Numbered from the stretch's first letter, positions 21,614-31,908 are shown. The stretch is 64,000 nucleotides of DNA from Buddleja alternifolia (GCA_019426215.1 CM033393.1:1741001-1805000); one strand, 5' to 3'. A program made the numbers and translations. Notes: generated from the sequence alone by a model not told the origin.

Positions 21614-24311
21614 ATGGATCGAAGTTGGATTTTAGCAGATCGTATGTCGGAACAGTATGAGAAAGGTGTGAAAGAGTTCATAAAGTTTGCGGTTGACCAT
21701 GCACCAGATCGAACTAGGATCACTTGCCCGTGTTTACGTTGTTGTTTTGGAAAGAGAATTAGTCCACGTGAGTTGGAAGATCATTTGGTGTGTAATGGAA
21801 TTGATAAAAGCTACAAACGTTGGACAAGACACGGTGAAAGCAGTGTCCCGTTGGATGATTTGGGTGGTACATCATATCCATCACACGATTTCAACATGAA
21901 TGATTATGAGCCTGATCGTTTGGAGGAGATGACAAATGTGATTGAGGAGGATTTGCGAAATTGTCCTAAAATGTTTGACAATTTGACAAGTGATTCAAAG
22001 ACACCACTGTATAGTGGTAGTAAATTCACTAGATTGAAAACAGTTCTTAACCTATACAAGTTAAAAGCCAACAATGGGTGGAGTGATAAGAGTTTCACAG
22101 ACTTGCTTGGTTTATTAAAAAGCATGCTACCTGAGGATAATGTGTTACCTAATCGTACTTATGAGGCTAAACGGATGTTAACCTCAATTGGCATGGGATA
22201 TGAGAGGATACATGCGTGTCTCAATGATTGCGTATTATTTAGAATTGACTATGCATCATTGAAGGCCTGTCCAAAATGTGGCGCCTCACGGTACAAGAAG
22301 AATGGATCTACGCCTGTCAAAACCATGTGGTATTTGCCTATAATACCACGATTTAAACGCATGTACAGTAGTAAAGAGTTAGCCAAGGACTTGACATGGC
22401 ATGCTGATAGAAGGTTTGAAGAAAGGATTGAAGATGACAAGATTCGACATCCCTCAGATTCTCCTCAATGGAAAAAGATTGATGATGATTTCCCTGAATT
22501 TGGTGAAGAATCAAGAAACCTGCGCCTTGTATTGGCTACAGATGGCATGAACCCTCATGGCTTGCAAAGCAGCTCACATAGTACATGGCCGGTGATTTTG
22601 ATGATCTACAACCTTCCCCCATCGCGATGCATGAAGCGAGAGCATATAATGATGCCTATACTCATTTCTGGGCCGAAACAACCTGGAAATGATATAGATG
22701 TCTACTTGACCCCTTTAATTGAGGATTTGAAGGTGTTGTGGGACACCGGTGTTCAAGTATATGACGGGTTGAGAGAAGAAAATTTTAATCTCAGAGTCAT
22801 GTTATTTGGAACAATCAATGATTTTCCGGCAAGAGCAAACCTCGAGGGATATGGTGTACATGGCCAATGTGGATGCCCCATATGTGTGAAGAGTACAGAT
22901 CAATATCGATTGACACACTCCCAGAAATATGCATTCCAAGGGCATCGGAGATGGCTAAATCGGAACCATCGATATCGTCGGTGGAAGAAAGCTTTCAATG
23001 GGAATATAGAAGAAGGTCGAGCTCCTAAGTGCTTAACTGGTGAAGAAGTGTTTGAAAATGTAAGAGACTTGGAGGTTAAATTTGGAAAGACTTTTGCATG
23101 TGGCCTTGCAAAAACTGGGTGGAAAAAAAAGTCAATTTTCTTTGAGTTGCCGTATTGGACGTCTTTACATGTTAGACATTTTCTCGATATAATGCATATT
23201 GAGAAAAATGTATTTGATAGCGTCATTGGAACACTTCTAAATGTGCCCGGAAAGACAAAAGATGGCGTAAAGGCACGGTTAGACTTGGTTGAAATGAAGA
23301 TAAGAGGAAAATTGACACCAACAAATAAGGGGAAACGTACTTATTTGCCTCCAGCAGCTCACACTCTAGCCAGGAAAGAAAAAATTGCATTATGTGAGTT
23401 TCTTAATGGAGTGAAAGTTCCAGAAGGGTATTCTTCAAACATTAGCAGTCTTGTATCAATGAAGGATTTGAAGCTAAAACACTTGAAGACTCACGATTGT
23501 CATGTAATCATGGATCATTTGCTACCAATTGCTATACGGGCCATTTTGCCAAAAAAGGTGAGAGACACGATAACTAAATTGTGTTTCTTCTTCAAAGCAA
23601 TGTGGAGCAAGGTGTTTGATCCTGAGCAATTTCCTGCACTTCAAAAACAAATTGTCATCACTTTGTGTGAGCTTGAAATGTATTTTCCACCTGCTTTTTT
23701 TTGATATAATGACTCATCTACCCATTCACTTGGTTAGAGAGACTCAACTATGTGGACCGGCTTTTATGAGATCTATGTATCCGGCTGAGCGTTATATGAA
23801 GGTATTGAAAGGCTACGTGAAAAATCGTAGTCGACCGGAAGGTTGCATTGTTGAACGGTACATAGTTGATGAAGCCATTACATTTTGCACAGAGTATCTG
23901 ACAGATTCTAATGTTGCAGAGCTCCCAAAGTCTCATGTTGTGGGAGGGGGAACAGAAGGAGTCGGATTAATGGGAAAACAATTAGCTAGTGTTCATATTA
24001 CACAAAGGGATCAGGCACACCTATATGTGCTCCACAACACCGATGAGGTTGACCCATATGTTGAAGAGCATAAGAACCAACTTAGGAGATTCAATCCAAT
24101 TAAAAATGAGAGTTGGATTTCAAGAGAGCATAATAAGAGTTTCATCGATTGGTTCCGAAAGCATTTTGAAGAAAAACAGAAAGAGAATCCACAGCTTTCA
24201 GTTTCATATATCTTGCAGTACTTTAAGGATTGTCAATCCTTCTATACTGATGAGCAAATTGATGAAGTACGCTGCGAAGTTGCACGTTACATTTTCTTAG
24301 CAGCTCCTTAG
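21614..24311 (+). pseudogene. CACTA transposase, TNP2 type, with one frameshift
   Basis: Intronless transposase of about 897 codons in two frames: 21614-23704 (696 aa) and about 23703-24311 (about 202 aa). Residues 1-75 (MDRSWILADRMS, CPCLRCC, HGE) match the plant transposase-associated domain. Residues about 215-480 are the TNP2 core, with CPKCGASRYK, ATDGMNPHG, CGCPIC and LDIMHIEKNVFDS. The part spanning the break (LKTHDCHVIMDHLLPIAIRA, then MTHLPIHLVRE, MYPAERYMKVLKGYVKNRSRPEG) is DUF4218-like. The frame is lost at a run of eight T (23695-23702), where the first frame stops in TGA. The family proteins continue through this point, so the change looks like a one-base gain. The function is cut-and-paste of CACTA ends; the present copy would make a truncated protein unless the shift is bypassed. 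Confidence 0.88.
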
Positions 24312-24570
24312 AAATTAGGTAATTTAGTTTTTGTACATTGTGACTTGCTATAAATTGAGATTTGATTTATTGTATTTCGTAAGGTCATTAGTAATTTAAT
24401 TAGTTAATTGTACATTTTGTTGGAGATTAAAGATGGTAATATTGAAGTTTGGGATGATGTTTGCTTATGTTGAATATGTTTTGTTGTTAGTTGAAATTTG
24501 TTGATTGGATCATTGCATATTACAGGCACTATCATGACAGCGCAATAAATAATTAAAAAAAAAACAGGAA
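24312..24570. other. CACTA 3' untranslated region
   Basis: AT-rich DNA between the transposase stop and the right subterminal array. No gene is seen. Confidence 0.6.
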
Positions 24571-24575
24571 AAAAA

Positions 24576-24950
24576 ACAGCGGTTCTGCAGAACCGCTGCT
24601 ACAGTTCTCACCTGTGGCAGCGGTTCTGGGAAAACCGCTGCCAAAGGTCTCACCTGTGGAAGCGGTTCTCCCAAAACCGCTGCCACAGGTGACACCTTTG
24701 GCAGCGGTTTTCCCAGAACCGCTGCCAGAGGTCCACCTGTGGCAGCGGTTCTGTAGAACCGCTGCCACAGGTCCGTTATTTTTTTTTATTTTTTTGGTTT
24801 TTTCGCAGCGGTGTTCAGGAAACCGCTGTCATAGGTAGACCTATTACAGCGGTTTTGTAACCGCTGTCATAGGTCCACCCCTATACCAGCGGTACCTTTG
24901 ACAGCGGTTAAAACCGCTGCCATAGGCCCAAAAAACCCGCTGTCATAGGT
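24576..24950. repeat. Right subterminal palindromic repeats of the CACTA
   Basis: About eight units of the same AGCGGTT-n-AACCGCT palindrome as at the left end, some with arms ending GCC and others GTC, ordered towards the right terminus. They match the left array in motif but not in exact spacing. Confidence 0.85.
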
Positions 24951-25139
24951 CATTTTTGTAGTAGTGTTTGTAGAGTACCTGTATTACTGAGTAACATATT
25001 TATAGAGATACATGTACTTGGTAAACAAGAAACCCTAATTACAAATAAAGAAAAGATAAATATAAGGAAATATACAAAAATCTAAATTAACATAAATACT
25101 AGAAAGATATGAAAAAATATTATATTATCTAACAATATG

Positions 25140-25358
25140 AGATAGTTGTCCCAATGAGAGTTGATTATATTGAGTAATAAATAACTAGTCGCAATCCAAC
25201 TCTGGCCCTTGGTTTCTTAGAATCTATTTGAATCCACATAAGGGTCGGAGCTACACCCAAAAAATGTGTAAATATTAGCACCTAAAATGAGTTAATCAGT
25301 GTAGTCATAATTAGTTTAGAGTGCAATACCAAGTTATGATTGATCATAATTAGGCAAG
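25140..25358. other. AT-rich spacer, no gene seen
   Basis: No coding, RNA or repeat structure recognised. Confidence 0.5.
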
Positions 25359-25752
25359 CAGAGACGGAATCAGGAATTTGAATGAGGGGGAGCGAGATTA
25401 TTGTGATATATGTATACACTTTTTTTTTTTGCCAGATAGTCAAAGGAGGGTGTGGGGGGCTTGCCCCCCTGCGGTACGGTACGCTATATTTATGGAGAAA
25501 AATATAATAAGAAACTAGGTTCAATTACAATTTTTGATATACTTTATACTCTTATATTTCTTTCGTTATAGTCAGGATTTTGGGGTTTGGGGGCGAACTC
25601 AAAATAAAGGGAAAAATCATGATATTTTTTTATTTTGAGGGGGGGCGAAATCCAAATATCAAAAATTTTGTAAGGTAAAAAAATATTTTTTTCAAAATTG
25701 AGGGGGCCGGGGGGACGACCGCACCCTCCAGCCCCCCTGGCTCCGTCCCTAG
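25359..25752. mobile_element. MITE-like element, first copy
   Basis: About 394 bp with short terminal inverted repeats (CAGAGACGGAATCAGG at the left against AGGGACGGAGCCAGG, the reverse complement of the right end). A second, right-truncated copy with clear similarity over about 340 bp lies at 39398-39742. Shared internal phrases include GGTACGCTATAT and GAACTCAAAATAAAG. There is no coding capacity. The family could not be named and no target duplication is certain. Confidence 0.6.
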
Positions 25753-25994
25753 GTCGAGTTAATTGACCCGGTGAGGTATTATAGGGTTGACCCTTAAGGA
25801 TCGAACCCAATACTGATCCAAAGCTTAGTATTAGGTGGAGTAGTTCAGTAACGTCAAGTATGTGGCACGTTACCTCCTAATCGAATTTTATAAATAAAAA
25901 TAATAATAAAAACATATATTTATTAATAAATAATTTACTTATTCATAATCTGCAAAATGAGAAGGTTCAAGTTTTAATGAACATAACGACGCGG

Positions 25995-26525
25995 GTGAGA
26001 TTCAAAAAGTAACTTCGCCTTATAAGATAGGGTTATTTTAGTTTTACTTCCGCATTTTATGTGATTTTATGGAAAAGTTGCAACGTTAGTCCTTTTTCTT
26101 AGTAAAGTTTACACCGCCCTTTTATTTTTCGTTCGAAATTGACGGAGATTAATGGAAAGACTATCTGGAAATTGTAATTTGTCTCCTTAACTATATAATT
26201 TGTATCAAATACCCCCAAAATAAATTTTTGTATCACTCAGCCCCCAAAAAATAAAAATAAAAACTATTATATTGATTCTTTCAAATTTATTAAAATTATT
26301 ATTAATAATCAATACTTATTTAACAAAAGGAATCATGAAAAATTTTATTTCAGGGAGCAATTTGCAATTTATAAATAGTCCATTCATCAGTTTTTGTTAG
26401 TTTTTAATAGAATATAAACTAGGGACTAACACTGTTGTTAAAAAAGGACTAATTTTACAACTTTCTCTATTTATTAGAATGATTTGTAAAAATTTTATGG
26501 GACAAAATTTGTAATTTTGCCTCAC
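25995..26525. mobile_element. Foldback MITE, first copy
   Basis: Long imperfect inverted arms. The best-preserved part is AAAAGTTGCAACGTTAGTCC at 26073-26092 against its near complement around 26440-26465. The outer arms are weaker. A relative with better arms is at 38556-39127. Boundaries are approximate. Confidence 0.5.
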
Positions 26526-27797
26526 AACGCACAAGTTTTTAAATATGAAAACTAAATCTTATTAATTTTGTTTAAATATAATTATACCTGACGATAATGT
26601 AGATTATACAAACTTTAGAAAAATGCAACAATAGATAACAATTATAAATAATTAGAAAAACAAACACATATCGAAAAGTTAATTCGTTATTTGAATTTAT
26701 ATTATACTGTTAATTATCTTATCTTTATTTTGGATTTTAATGAAAGTAAACATATGTAATTGCTTATATGGTGAAATTCAATGCTGCAACATATATAGCG
26801 CTTAGTTTAGATAAAAAAAGCATAGTAAAATGATAAATCTTAATTCACTATTGAAAAATGAAAAACTAATTAAATTAACAAAAATAAAGTAATAATATAT
26901 TCTTGAACATTTTACGAGTAGTGATCATGTCTAGTAACAGTTATAACTTGTAATAGAATCTAACTTTGTTAAACTTGAAATTTCTTAATTTAAAAAAAAC
27001 GATTTTTTAATCCCTAGCTATTTCACGTGTAAAACATTTTTTCACCAGTATTTCAAGCTAGGGTGATTGCAGTGTGATTTCGCAGTTTTTTTCAATAATT
27101 CCAAATCGAATTTCTAAGTGCGGTTTTGTGAAAATAAATTTGAAATTGCGGTTTGTAAATTTAAAACTGACTATGCGGTTTTGTGGTTTTTCAATTGATT
27201 TTACTTTATAAAATGCATAAACAAATAAAATGTTTCATTTTCGTTAAACTAGAACAAAAATTGATTATGACCATTTATTGTAATAGTTAGAGACTCATTT
27301 ACTAAGAATAGAACATGAATCATAAAAATCTAGCATTATTACATAATGTTAAATAAGAGTATCATACGTTACCACGACAAAAAAATACTAGTATAACATC
27401 TTAAATATCAATTTGAATTGTGTATAAATATAATATTTATTTTATATTTATATATTCTGTCTTTTGTTTTTTGAAGGAAAATATATATTCTGTTTTGAAG
27501 ATGCCTGGGTCTCTTTTATAAATTAATTGGAGTACAACGCACAATATGTTGTGCCAATACTATTTTTTTCCAGCAGAGGTTCTACTTTTCTCAAATATTA
27601 TATGAATTTTAAAAGTTGCATTATTTGGGCAAAGTAAAGATTAAAATGCTCGATTCCCCACTTCTTCTTTTTTCTTTGTGCTTACCTCTTTGATAGAAAC
27701 AATTGAAGCACTAATTGCAGCTTTAACATTAAATTATTGGTTATATGAAGAAGTGACATATATCTCAACCAAATAGGGAGAAGAATTAGATTTCATT
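26526..27797. other. AT-rich intergenic sequence, nothing recognised
   Basis: About 1.3 kb of AT-rich DNA without frames, RNA genes or terminal repeats that I can support. A motif GCGGTTTTGTG recurs loosely between 27120 and 27190. Confidence 0.5.
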
Positions 27798-27810
27798 TCT
27801 TTGCAAAGTA

Positions 27811-28009
27811 CCAACAAGGTCCAACACAGTTGGTAGATAGTTGGATTTTTTAAGCATTTGTTCAGGGTTCGATTCCTGGCGGTGTGTATGGAAAAAACTT
27901 TGTTGAGAGAGGCAAAACCTACTTCGGTGATCTCTATACCTCGAAGGGAAATAGTCTCCAGGATCCGGTTGGGGAAAACCCTGGTATATACCAAAAAAAA
28001 AAAAAAAAA
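27811..28009 (+). mobile_element. tRNA-derived SINE
   Basis: 199 bp with an A-box-like sequence (about 27830-27845), a good B box GGTTCGATTCC (27867-27877), a tRNA-unrelated body and a 17-base A tail. It is flanked by a perfect 13 bp target duplication TCTTTGCAAAGTA at 27798-27810 and 28010-28022. It would be transcribed by RNA polymerase III and mobilised by a LINE. Short frames inside it are not genes. Confidence 0.88.
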
Positions 28010-28022
28010 TCTTTGCAAAGTA

Positions 28023-28971
28023 AACACTTTCAAATGTTAGGATAATTTTATGTCTGGCTAGGTAAGAATATGTCCAATCATAATTATTAATATTGTAGGA
28101 AAGAAAATCTACTCCCTCCAATATTTGTTGGTGTTGTTTTTACCAATAAACCCCTTTATGCGACTAGCCGGTCATCGATTGTACTAGCTGCTATGATGGA
28201 GACGAAGGAGTTGAATGTAATTACTCATCTTTTTCAATATTATGGGATAATATCCGATAATGTAACAAATATTAAGATAAATGTTAATGCATCAAAGTAA
28301 TTACCGTAATCAGTAGTTTGATTTTTTTTTTTCAATCGTGAAGAGCAAAATTAAGAATTTATTATACCAAATGATCCATGATTGATTATTATTTATTTTT
28401 GTTCAAATCATAAATTCATTGATTGAGTATGATTTATTTATTTTTGGGTCATTACAGAGCAATATAATTTGGCTCGTAACAATAGACAGAGAAATGTTAA
28501 TATGAAAATGATCTTTTATATCGCGAGTCTAAAAATTAAAGAACCGAAATTTAGGTCTCGTGTGACAGTCACACTTCATAATACGGATTCCAATGTGACC
28601 CTATATAAATTAGCCCTGGTGCTTGTGATAGTGCTAAAAACGAACAAACTTATTGTCCGATTGATAAGTAAAAATTCATTTTTGAGTTCGAATTTTGTCA
28701 ACAACACAAATTAACTTTTTCCATTTTTTTTCCATTTAATAAGATATAAAGTTCCTATTGAACTCGACTCGGGATAAAACAATTAATGAAATATGTGTAA
28801 AGATATCAAGTTATTGAAACTCGACTCAAGTTTCGTCCTGGCTAAAGGTCATTTAAGCACGACTCTGTAATATGTCAGACCAAATTCAACCTAATTTTAA
28901 AGCTCGGTAAAATATTAAGACAAAGATTTTGCTCGACTCAACTCGATTCATTTTCATCCCTAATGACGGAT
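28023..28971. other. Intergenic sequence, no gene seen
   Basis: AT-rich DNA. An 81-codon frame at 28469-28714 has no recognisable motif. The segment 28780-28960, with CTCGACTC phrases, resembles an eroded plant repeat but cannot be classified. Confidence 0.45.
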
Positions 28972-28974
28972 TAA

Positions 28975-29252
28975 GAGGGTGTTTGGCTAAGCTTATCCAA
29001 AACATCTTATAAGCTACTACATCTTATAAGATGTTTTAAGAGCTTATAAGATGTAACATCTTATAAGATGTTTAAAAAAAGGTGGGGGTGGGTTATTTTT
29101 TTAAAAACAGCTTATAAGATCCAAACAGTTTATTTTTTAATCTTATAAGCTGTTTTTTAAAAAAAAATACCAAACAAATTCATAGAGCTTATAAGCTCTA
29201 AAACATCTTATAAGATGTTTAGAGGAGCTTATAAGGTTAGCCAAACACCCTC
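28975..29252. mobile_element. Tourist-like (PIF/Harbinger) MITE
   Basis: 278 bp with terminal inverted repeats beginning GAGGGTGTTTGGCTAA at both ends and a TAA target duplication (28972-28974, 29253-29255), as expected for the PIF/Harbinger superfamily. The interior is filled with copies of the palindromic phrase ACATCTTATAAGATGT and variants of CTTATAAG. There is no coding capacity. Confidence 0.85.
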
Positions 29253-29255
29253 TAA

Positions 29256-29866
29256 TTCATCTTGATAAAGACCATGGAAGAATTTAAATTTTGATTTACG
29301 CCATAATCTGTGTTGATTGGATTCAAAGAGCTCTATCTTTAATAATTAGCCTATAATATTAATTAACTATTAATCACTTCTACTGTTTCATAACTAGCAT
29401 GTGATAAATAATTTATTAAATATCATTCCAAACCTAGGACCCTTTTTTATTCTCTTACATTTAAGGATCAATAATTAATAACTGGGTATTTTGTCGCACT
29501 AAAAACATGTGTAGTTCATAATATAGGAATAGATAGTGTAACTAGTGAGAGAAGCCGAAGGCATCATTACATTAATTAACTAAAACATAGGTTCCTAAAC
29601 CTTGATTAGTTTAATCAGATATTTGTCAACAGCATGAGGGAGAAAATAAAAAAGAGATTCTTCGTTTACTTGACTAATAATGTCCAAAAACTAACGGCGT
29701 GAATTATATAGGTAATAAATTTTTTTAATTATATGATTAAACGTCCACAACTTGTAAAATTTGAGATCAAAGGTGATCACTTTTATAGGGACCAAAATTA
29801 CATTTTTACCAAAGTATAGCCCTTTTAACATTCATGGAAATGTAAAGTTCATGCCTTTTTTACATC
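29256..29866. other. Intergenic sequence, no gene seen
   Basis: AT-rich DNA without supported features. The phrase TTCATGGAAAT occurs twice near 29830 and 29868, and the second is used as a SINE target. Confidence 0.45.
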
Positions 29867-29879
29867 TTCATGGAAATTA

Positions 29880-30069
29880 TTTTTTTTTGGTTGCCCACCC
29901 GGTTCATCGGAGCTATGCTCCGACTACATCCGGATCCGACCCGGATCGCACACCTGACAGTGGTGGATGAGTCTTCCAGCGAAGATTTTCTGCATTCACA
30001 AGGTCTTGAACTTAAGACCTTGATTAAGCGGAACTGAGCTGCTTACCACTCAAACCAACTTCTGTTGGT
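29880..30069 (-). mobile_element. tRNA-derived SINE, minus strand
   Basis: On the minus strand: an A-box-like GAGTGGTAAGCAGCTCAG (about 30050-30033), a B-box-like AAGTTCAAGACC (about 30015-30004), and a short A tail that appears as nine T at 29880-29888. It is flanked by TTCATGGAAATTA (29867-29879) and TTCATGAAATT (30070-30080), a target duplication with one base missing. It is distinct in sequence from the SINE at 27811. Confidence 0.75.
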
Positions 30070-30080
30070 TTCATGAAATT

Positions 30081-30467
30081 GGAAGCTTATGTGAGTGATA
30101 TTTACATGTTCATGGAAATATGAGTGATATGCATCAATCAATTGCCTTAGCCATGTAGTCCAAGACTTGGAAAGCTACATAACATCTTTGATGGGCTCAT
30201 GGCCAAAGGCCAAGAGATGTTGATAACTCAATCTCTTCGTGTCCATTAGGTTTCAAAGAAAAGGAATATGAAAGATACCTTAGGTTTTAAAGAAAAAGCA
30301 AAACTTATTTATTCATGAAAATTTTCCTTGATCTACTCACCAAAGTAATTTGAACTAAAGGTATTTTGCATGCTAGTGATTTTAATGTGACAAGTATTTG
30401 CGGCCACTCCTTGGAAAAGTAGGGTTCACATTGCGAAGGGTCTATTTTTTCTGATTTTCAAGACTGT
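30081..30467. other. Intergenic sequence, no gene seen
   Basis: No supported feature between the minus-strand SINE and copia F. Confidence 0.5.
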
Positions 30468-30472
30468 TGAAT

Positions 30473-31597
30473 TGTTGGATATTAGTTATGAAAAGTGTGT
30501 TAGACACGACTTTTGCATACGAAATTCGAACACCGTAAGTATCCGGGATACGAAATATTATTGGATAATATTAATCTACGTTTCGAGTAGATGAGTTTAG
30601 CATTTTGAATTACTCAAATCGGATTAAAAACGAATGAGAAATTAAGTGCTAAAGTGGGGTGTTTGAAGTGGGTTATCCCACATGGAATATGGATCAAAGT
30701 TTGGGATGGTTTATAAACCATTACCTTGAAACTAAGGGTTGGCCCTTTGGGTCATAAGATTTTTGTGGGCTTTGTGAGGGGGAAGTACCTAGCCATGGTC
30801 CGGTCTACCACACGCGCGCGCACGCCGCCGCCGTCCGTCCGCCCGCCCGGATCGGGTCCGGGTCGTGGGTCGTGGGCCATAGACCTTGGGTCTTGGGCTT
30901 TGGATTTGGATAGGGCATGAATTATATTGGGCTTTGAGCATTGGGCTTGGGCTTGCAATATATTAATTTTTTGGAGAAAAATTAATTCCACAAAATCTAA
31001 TCCATTATTTATTTATCCAATAGTTGAAAAAATCGGAACCGTTAAATGGAGATTGATCTAACACTGACCACGTTTTGATCAAGATAGCCTTCTAGAAGGT
31101 CCAACGTTCGAACGTTGGGTGCTTAACGTTCGAACGTTGACGGCTTCTAGAAGAAAGTTTGAAACGTTAAAGCGTTTTTGCTGCTTTAAGTAGCATAATC
31201 GGTTTTGACCCAACGTTCAAACGTTGGGGTGTCAACGTTCGAACGTTGGCAGCGGTTTCTTTCTACTATTGAATTCTCTCATTTAATTTTCGGGTTTTCC
31301 TTGCCTATAAAAAGGCCCCTCCAGCAGCATTGTTAGACACACCAAAGCAATCTGCTTTCACTCATCTCTCACTCTCAAACATTCTCTCAAGAGTTCTAAG
31401 TTGCCTAAGTTCGGTGGTTCTAAATTCGAAGTGGTCTCGTTTTTAGAACGTATATCGTTGTATCTTGGGACGTTTATTGCATATACCCGTACCACCTAGG
31501 CGGGGCGCGTTAAGGATAGAGAGTTCTCTCTCGCCTCGATATAATATTTTCTCCATTATTAGCTGTTTTGATACGTTTGTGAAGTTTTGATCCAACA
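30473..31597 (+). repeat. 5' LTR of copia F
   Basis: 1125 bp, TGTTGGATATT to TGATCCAACA. A TATA box CCTATAAAAAGGCC lies near 31302-31315. Between 31090 and 31252 there are two TTCTAGAA motifs (31090-31097 and 31145-31152) and four copies of the near-perfect palindrome AACGTTCGAACGTT (from about 31103, 31125, 31212 and 31234). Compared with the 3' LTR it lacks six bases near 31505. Confidence 0.92.
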
Positions 31598-31599
31598 AA

Positions 31600-31614
31600 C
31601 TTAACGCTAAATTG
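31600..31614 (+). other. Candidate self-complementary primer site
   Basis: CTTAACGCTAAATTG, two bases after the 5' LTR, is the exact reverse complement of 37422-37436 inside the 3' LTR. The normal copia primer site TGGTATCAGAG is absent. In the 5' LTR the matching segment is shortened by the six-base deletion. Confidence 0.55.
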
Positions 31615-31647
31615 TGTTTTGTTGTTCAAAATCTGTCACTTGTTCAA

Positions 31648-31908
31648 ATGGCTAATATGGGAGATGTTGATGGCACTACTCTTGACTTCGGTCTTGGACC
31701 GGGTGCTAACCTAGGTCTCGGTATTGGCTCCGGTGGAGGTTCTGGTTTTGGTTCCGGTTCAGGGCTGGGTCCTGCCTCCGGCTTTAGCATTGGCTCTAGT
31801 GGGGGTGCCGGGCTAGGTTCTGGTTCAGGGCTAGGCCCTGGTTCCGGTTCTGGCTTGGCTCCAGTCCTTCCATTTGCTCCAATGGCTAATCCGGTTATAC
31901 CGGCGTAG
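31648..31908 (+). pseudogene. Gly-rich Gag leader of copia F, ends in a TAG
   Basis: From the ATG at 31648 the frame reads MANMGDVDGTTLDFGLG and then about 60 residues dominated by G, S, L and P (GSGLGPGSGSG-type repeats). It ends at TAG 31906-31908. The same frame continues directly afterwards with [13 protein letters not shown] and then the Gag proper, so this is the N-terminal extension of Gag cut off by one nonsense codon. The low-complexity leader is unusual for copia Gag proteins. Its role is unknown. Confidence 0.7.

Larger units (their letters stand above)
20051..24966 (+). mobile_element. CACTA (En/Spm-type) DNA transposon
   Basis: 4916 bp, bounded by CACTACCACAAAAAAGTCCT at the left and the inverted counterpart ending TTTTTGTAGTAGTG at the right, with a 3 bp target duplication TTT (20048-20050 and 24967-24969). 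Dense palindromic subterminal repeats lie inside both ends. The only recognisable gene is a TNP2-type transposase. A second, TNPA-like gene is not seen. The element sits in the right LTR of the TRIM, whose two LTR halves rejoin cleanly when it is removed. Confidence 0.93.
19285..25134 (-). mobile_element. TRIM element carrying a CACTA insertion
   Basis: A terminal-repeat retrotransposon in miniature, on the minus strand. The left copy 19285-19462 (178 bp) is the 3' LTR. The right copy 20030-25134 is the 5' LTR, interrupted by the CACTA at 20051-24966. Both LTRs begin TGTTAGAT and end ATCTAACA in either orientation. On the minus strand a primer site TGGAATCAGAGTC (20029-20017, like tRNA-iMet with one change) follows the 5' LTR, and a GCGGGGGAA purine tract precedes the 3' LTR. 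The internal region is only about 570 bp with no gag or pol. Flanks GTATG and ATATG match at four of five bases. Confidence 0.82.

Noticed and set aside
27811..27885. Possible functional tRNA gene
   Set aside because: Only the promoter boxes resemble a tRNA. There is no acceptor stem pairing, and the A tail and target duplication identify a SINE.
27734..28121. Overlapping 99- and 111-codon minus-strand frames
   Set aside because: They overlap the SINE at 27811-28009 and include its poly-A tail as poly-Phe.
29761..29970. 69-codon frame crossing the minus-strand SINE
   Set aside because: Crosses the SINE boundary and its T tract; not coding.
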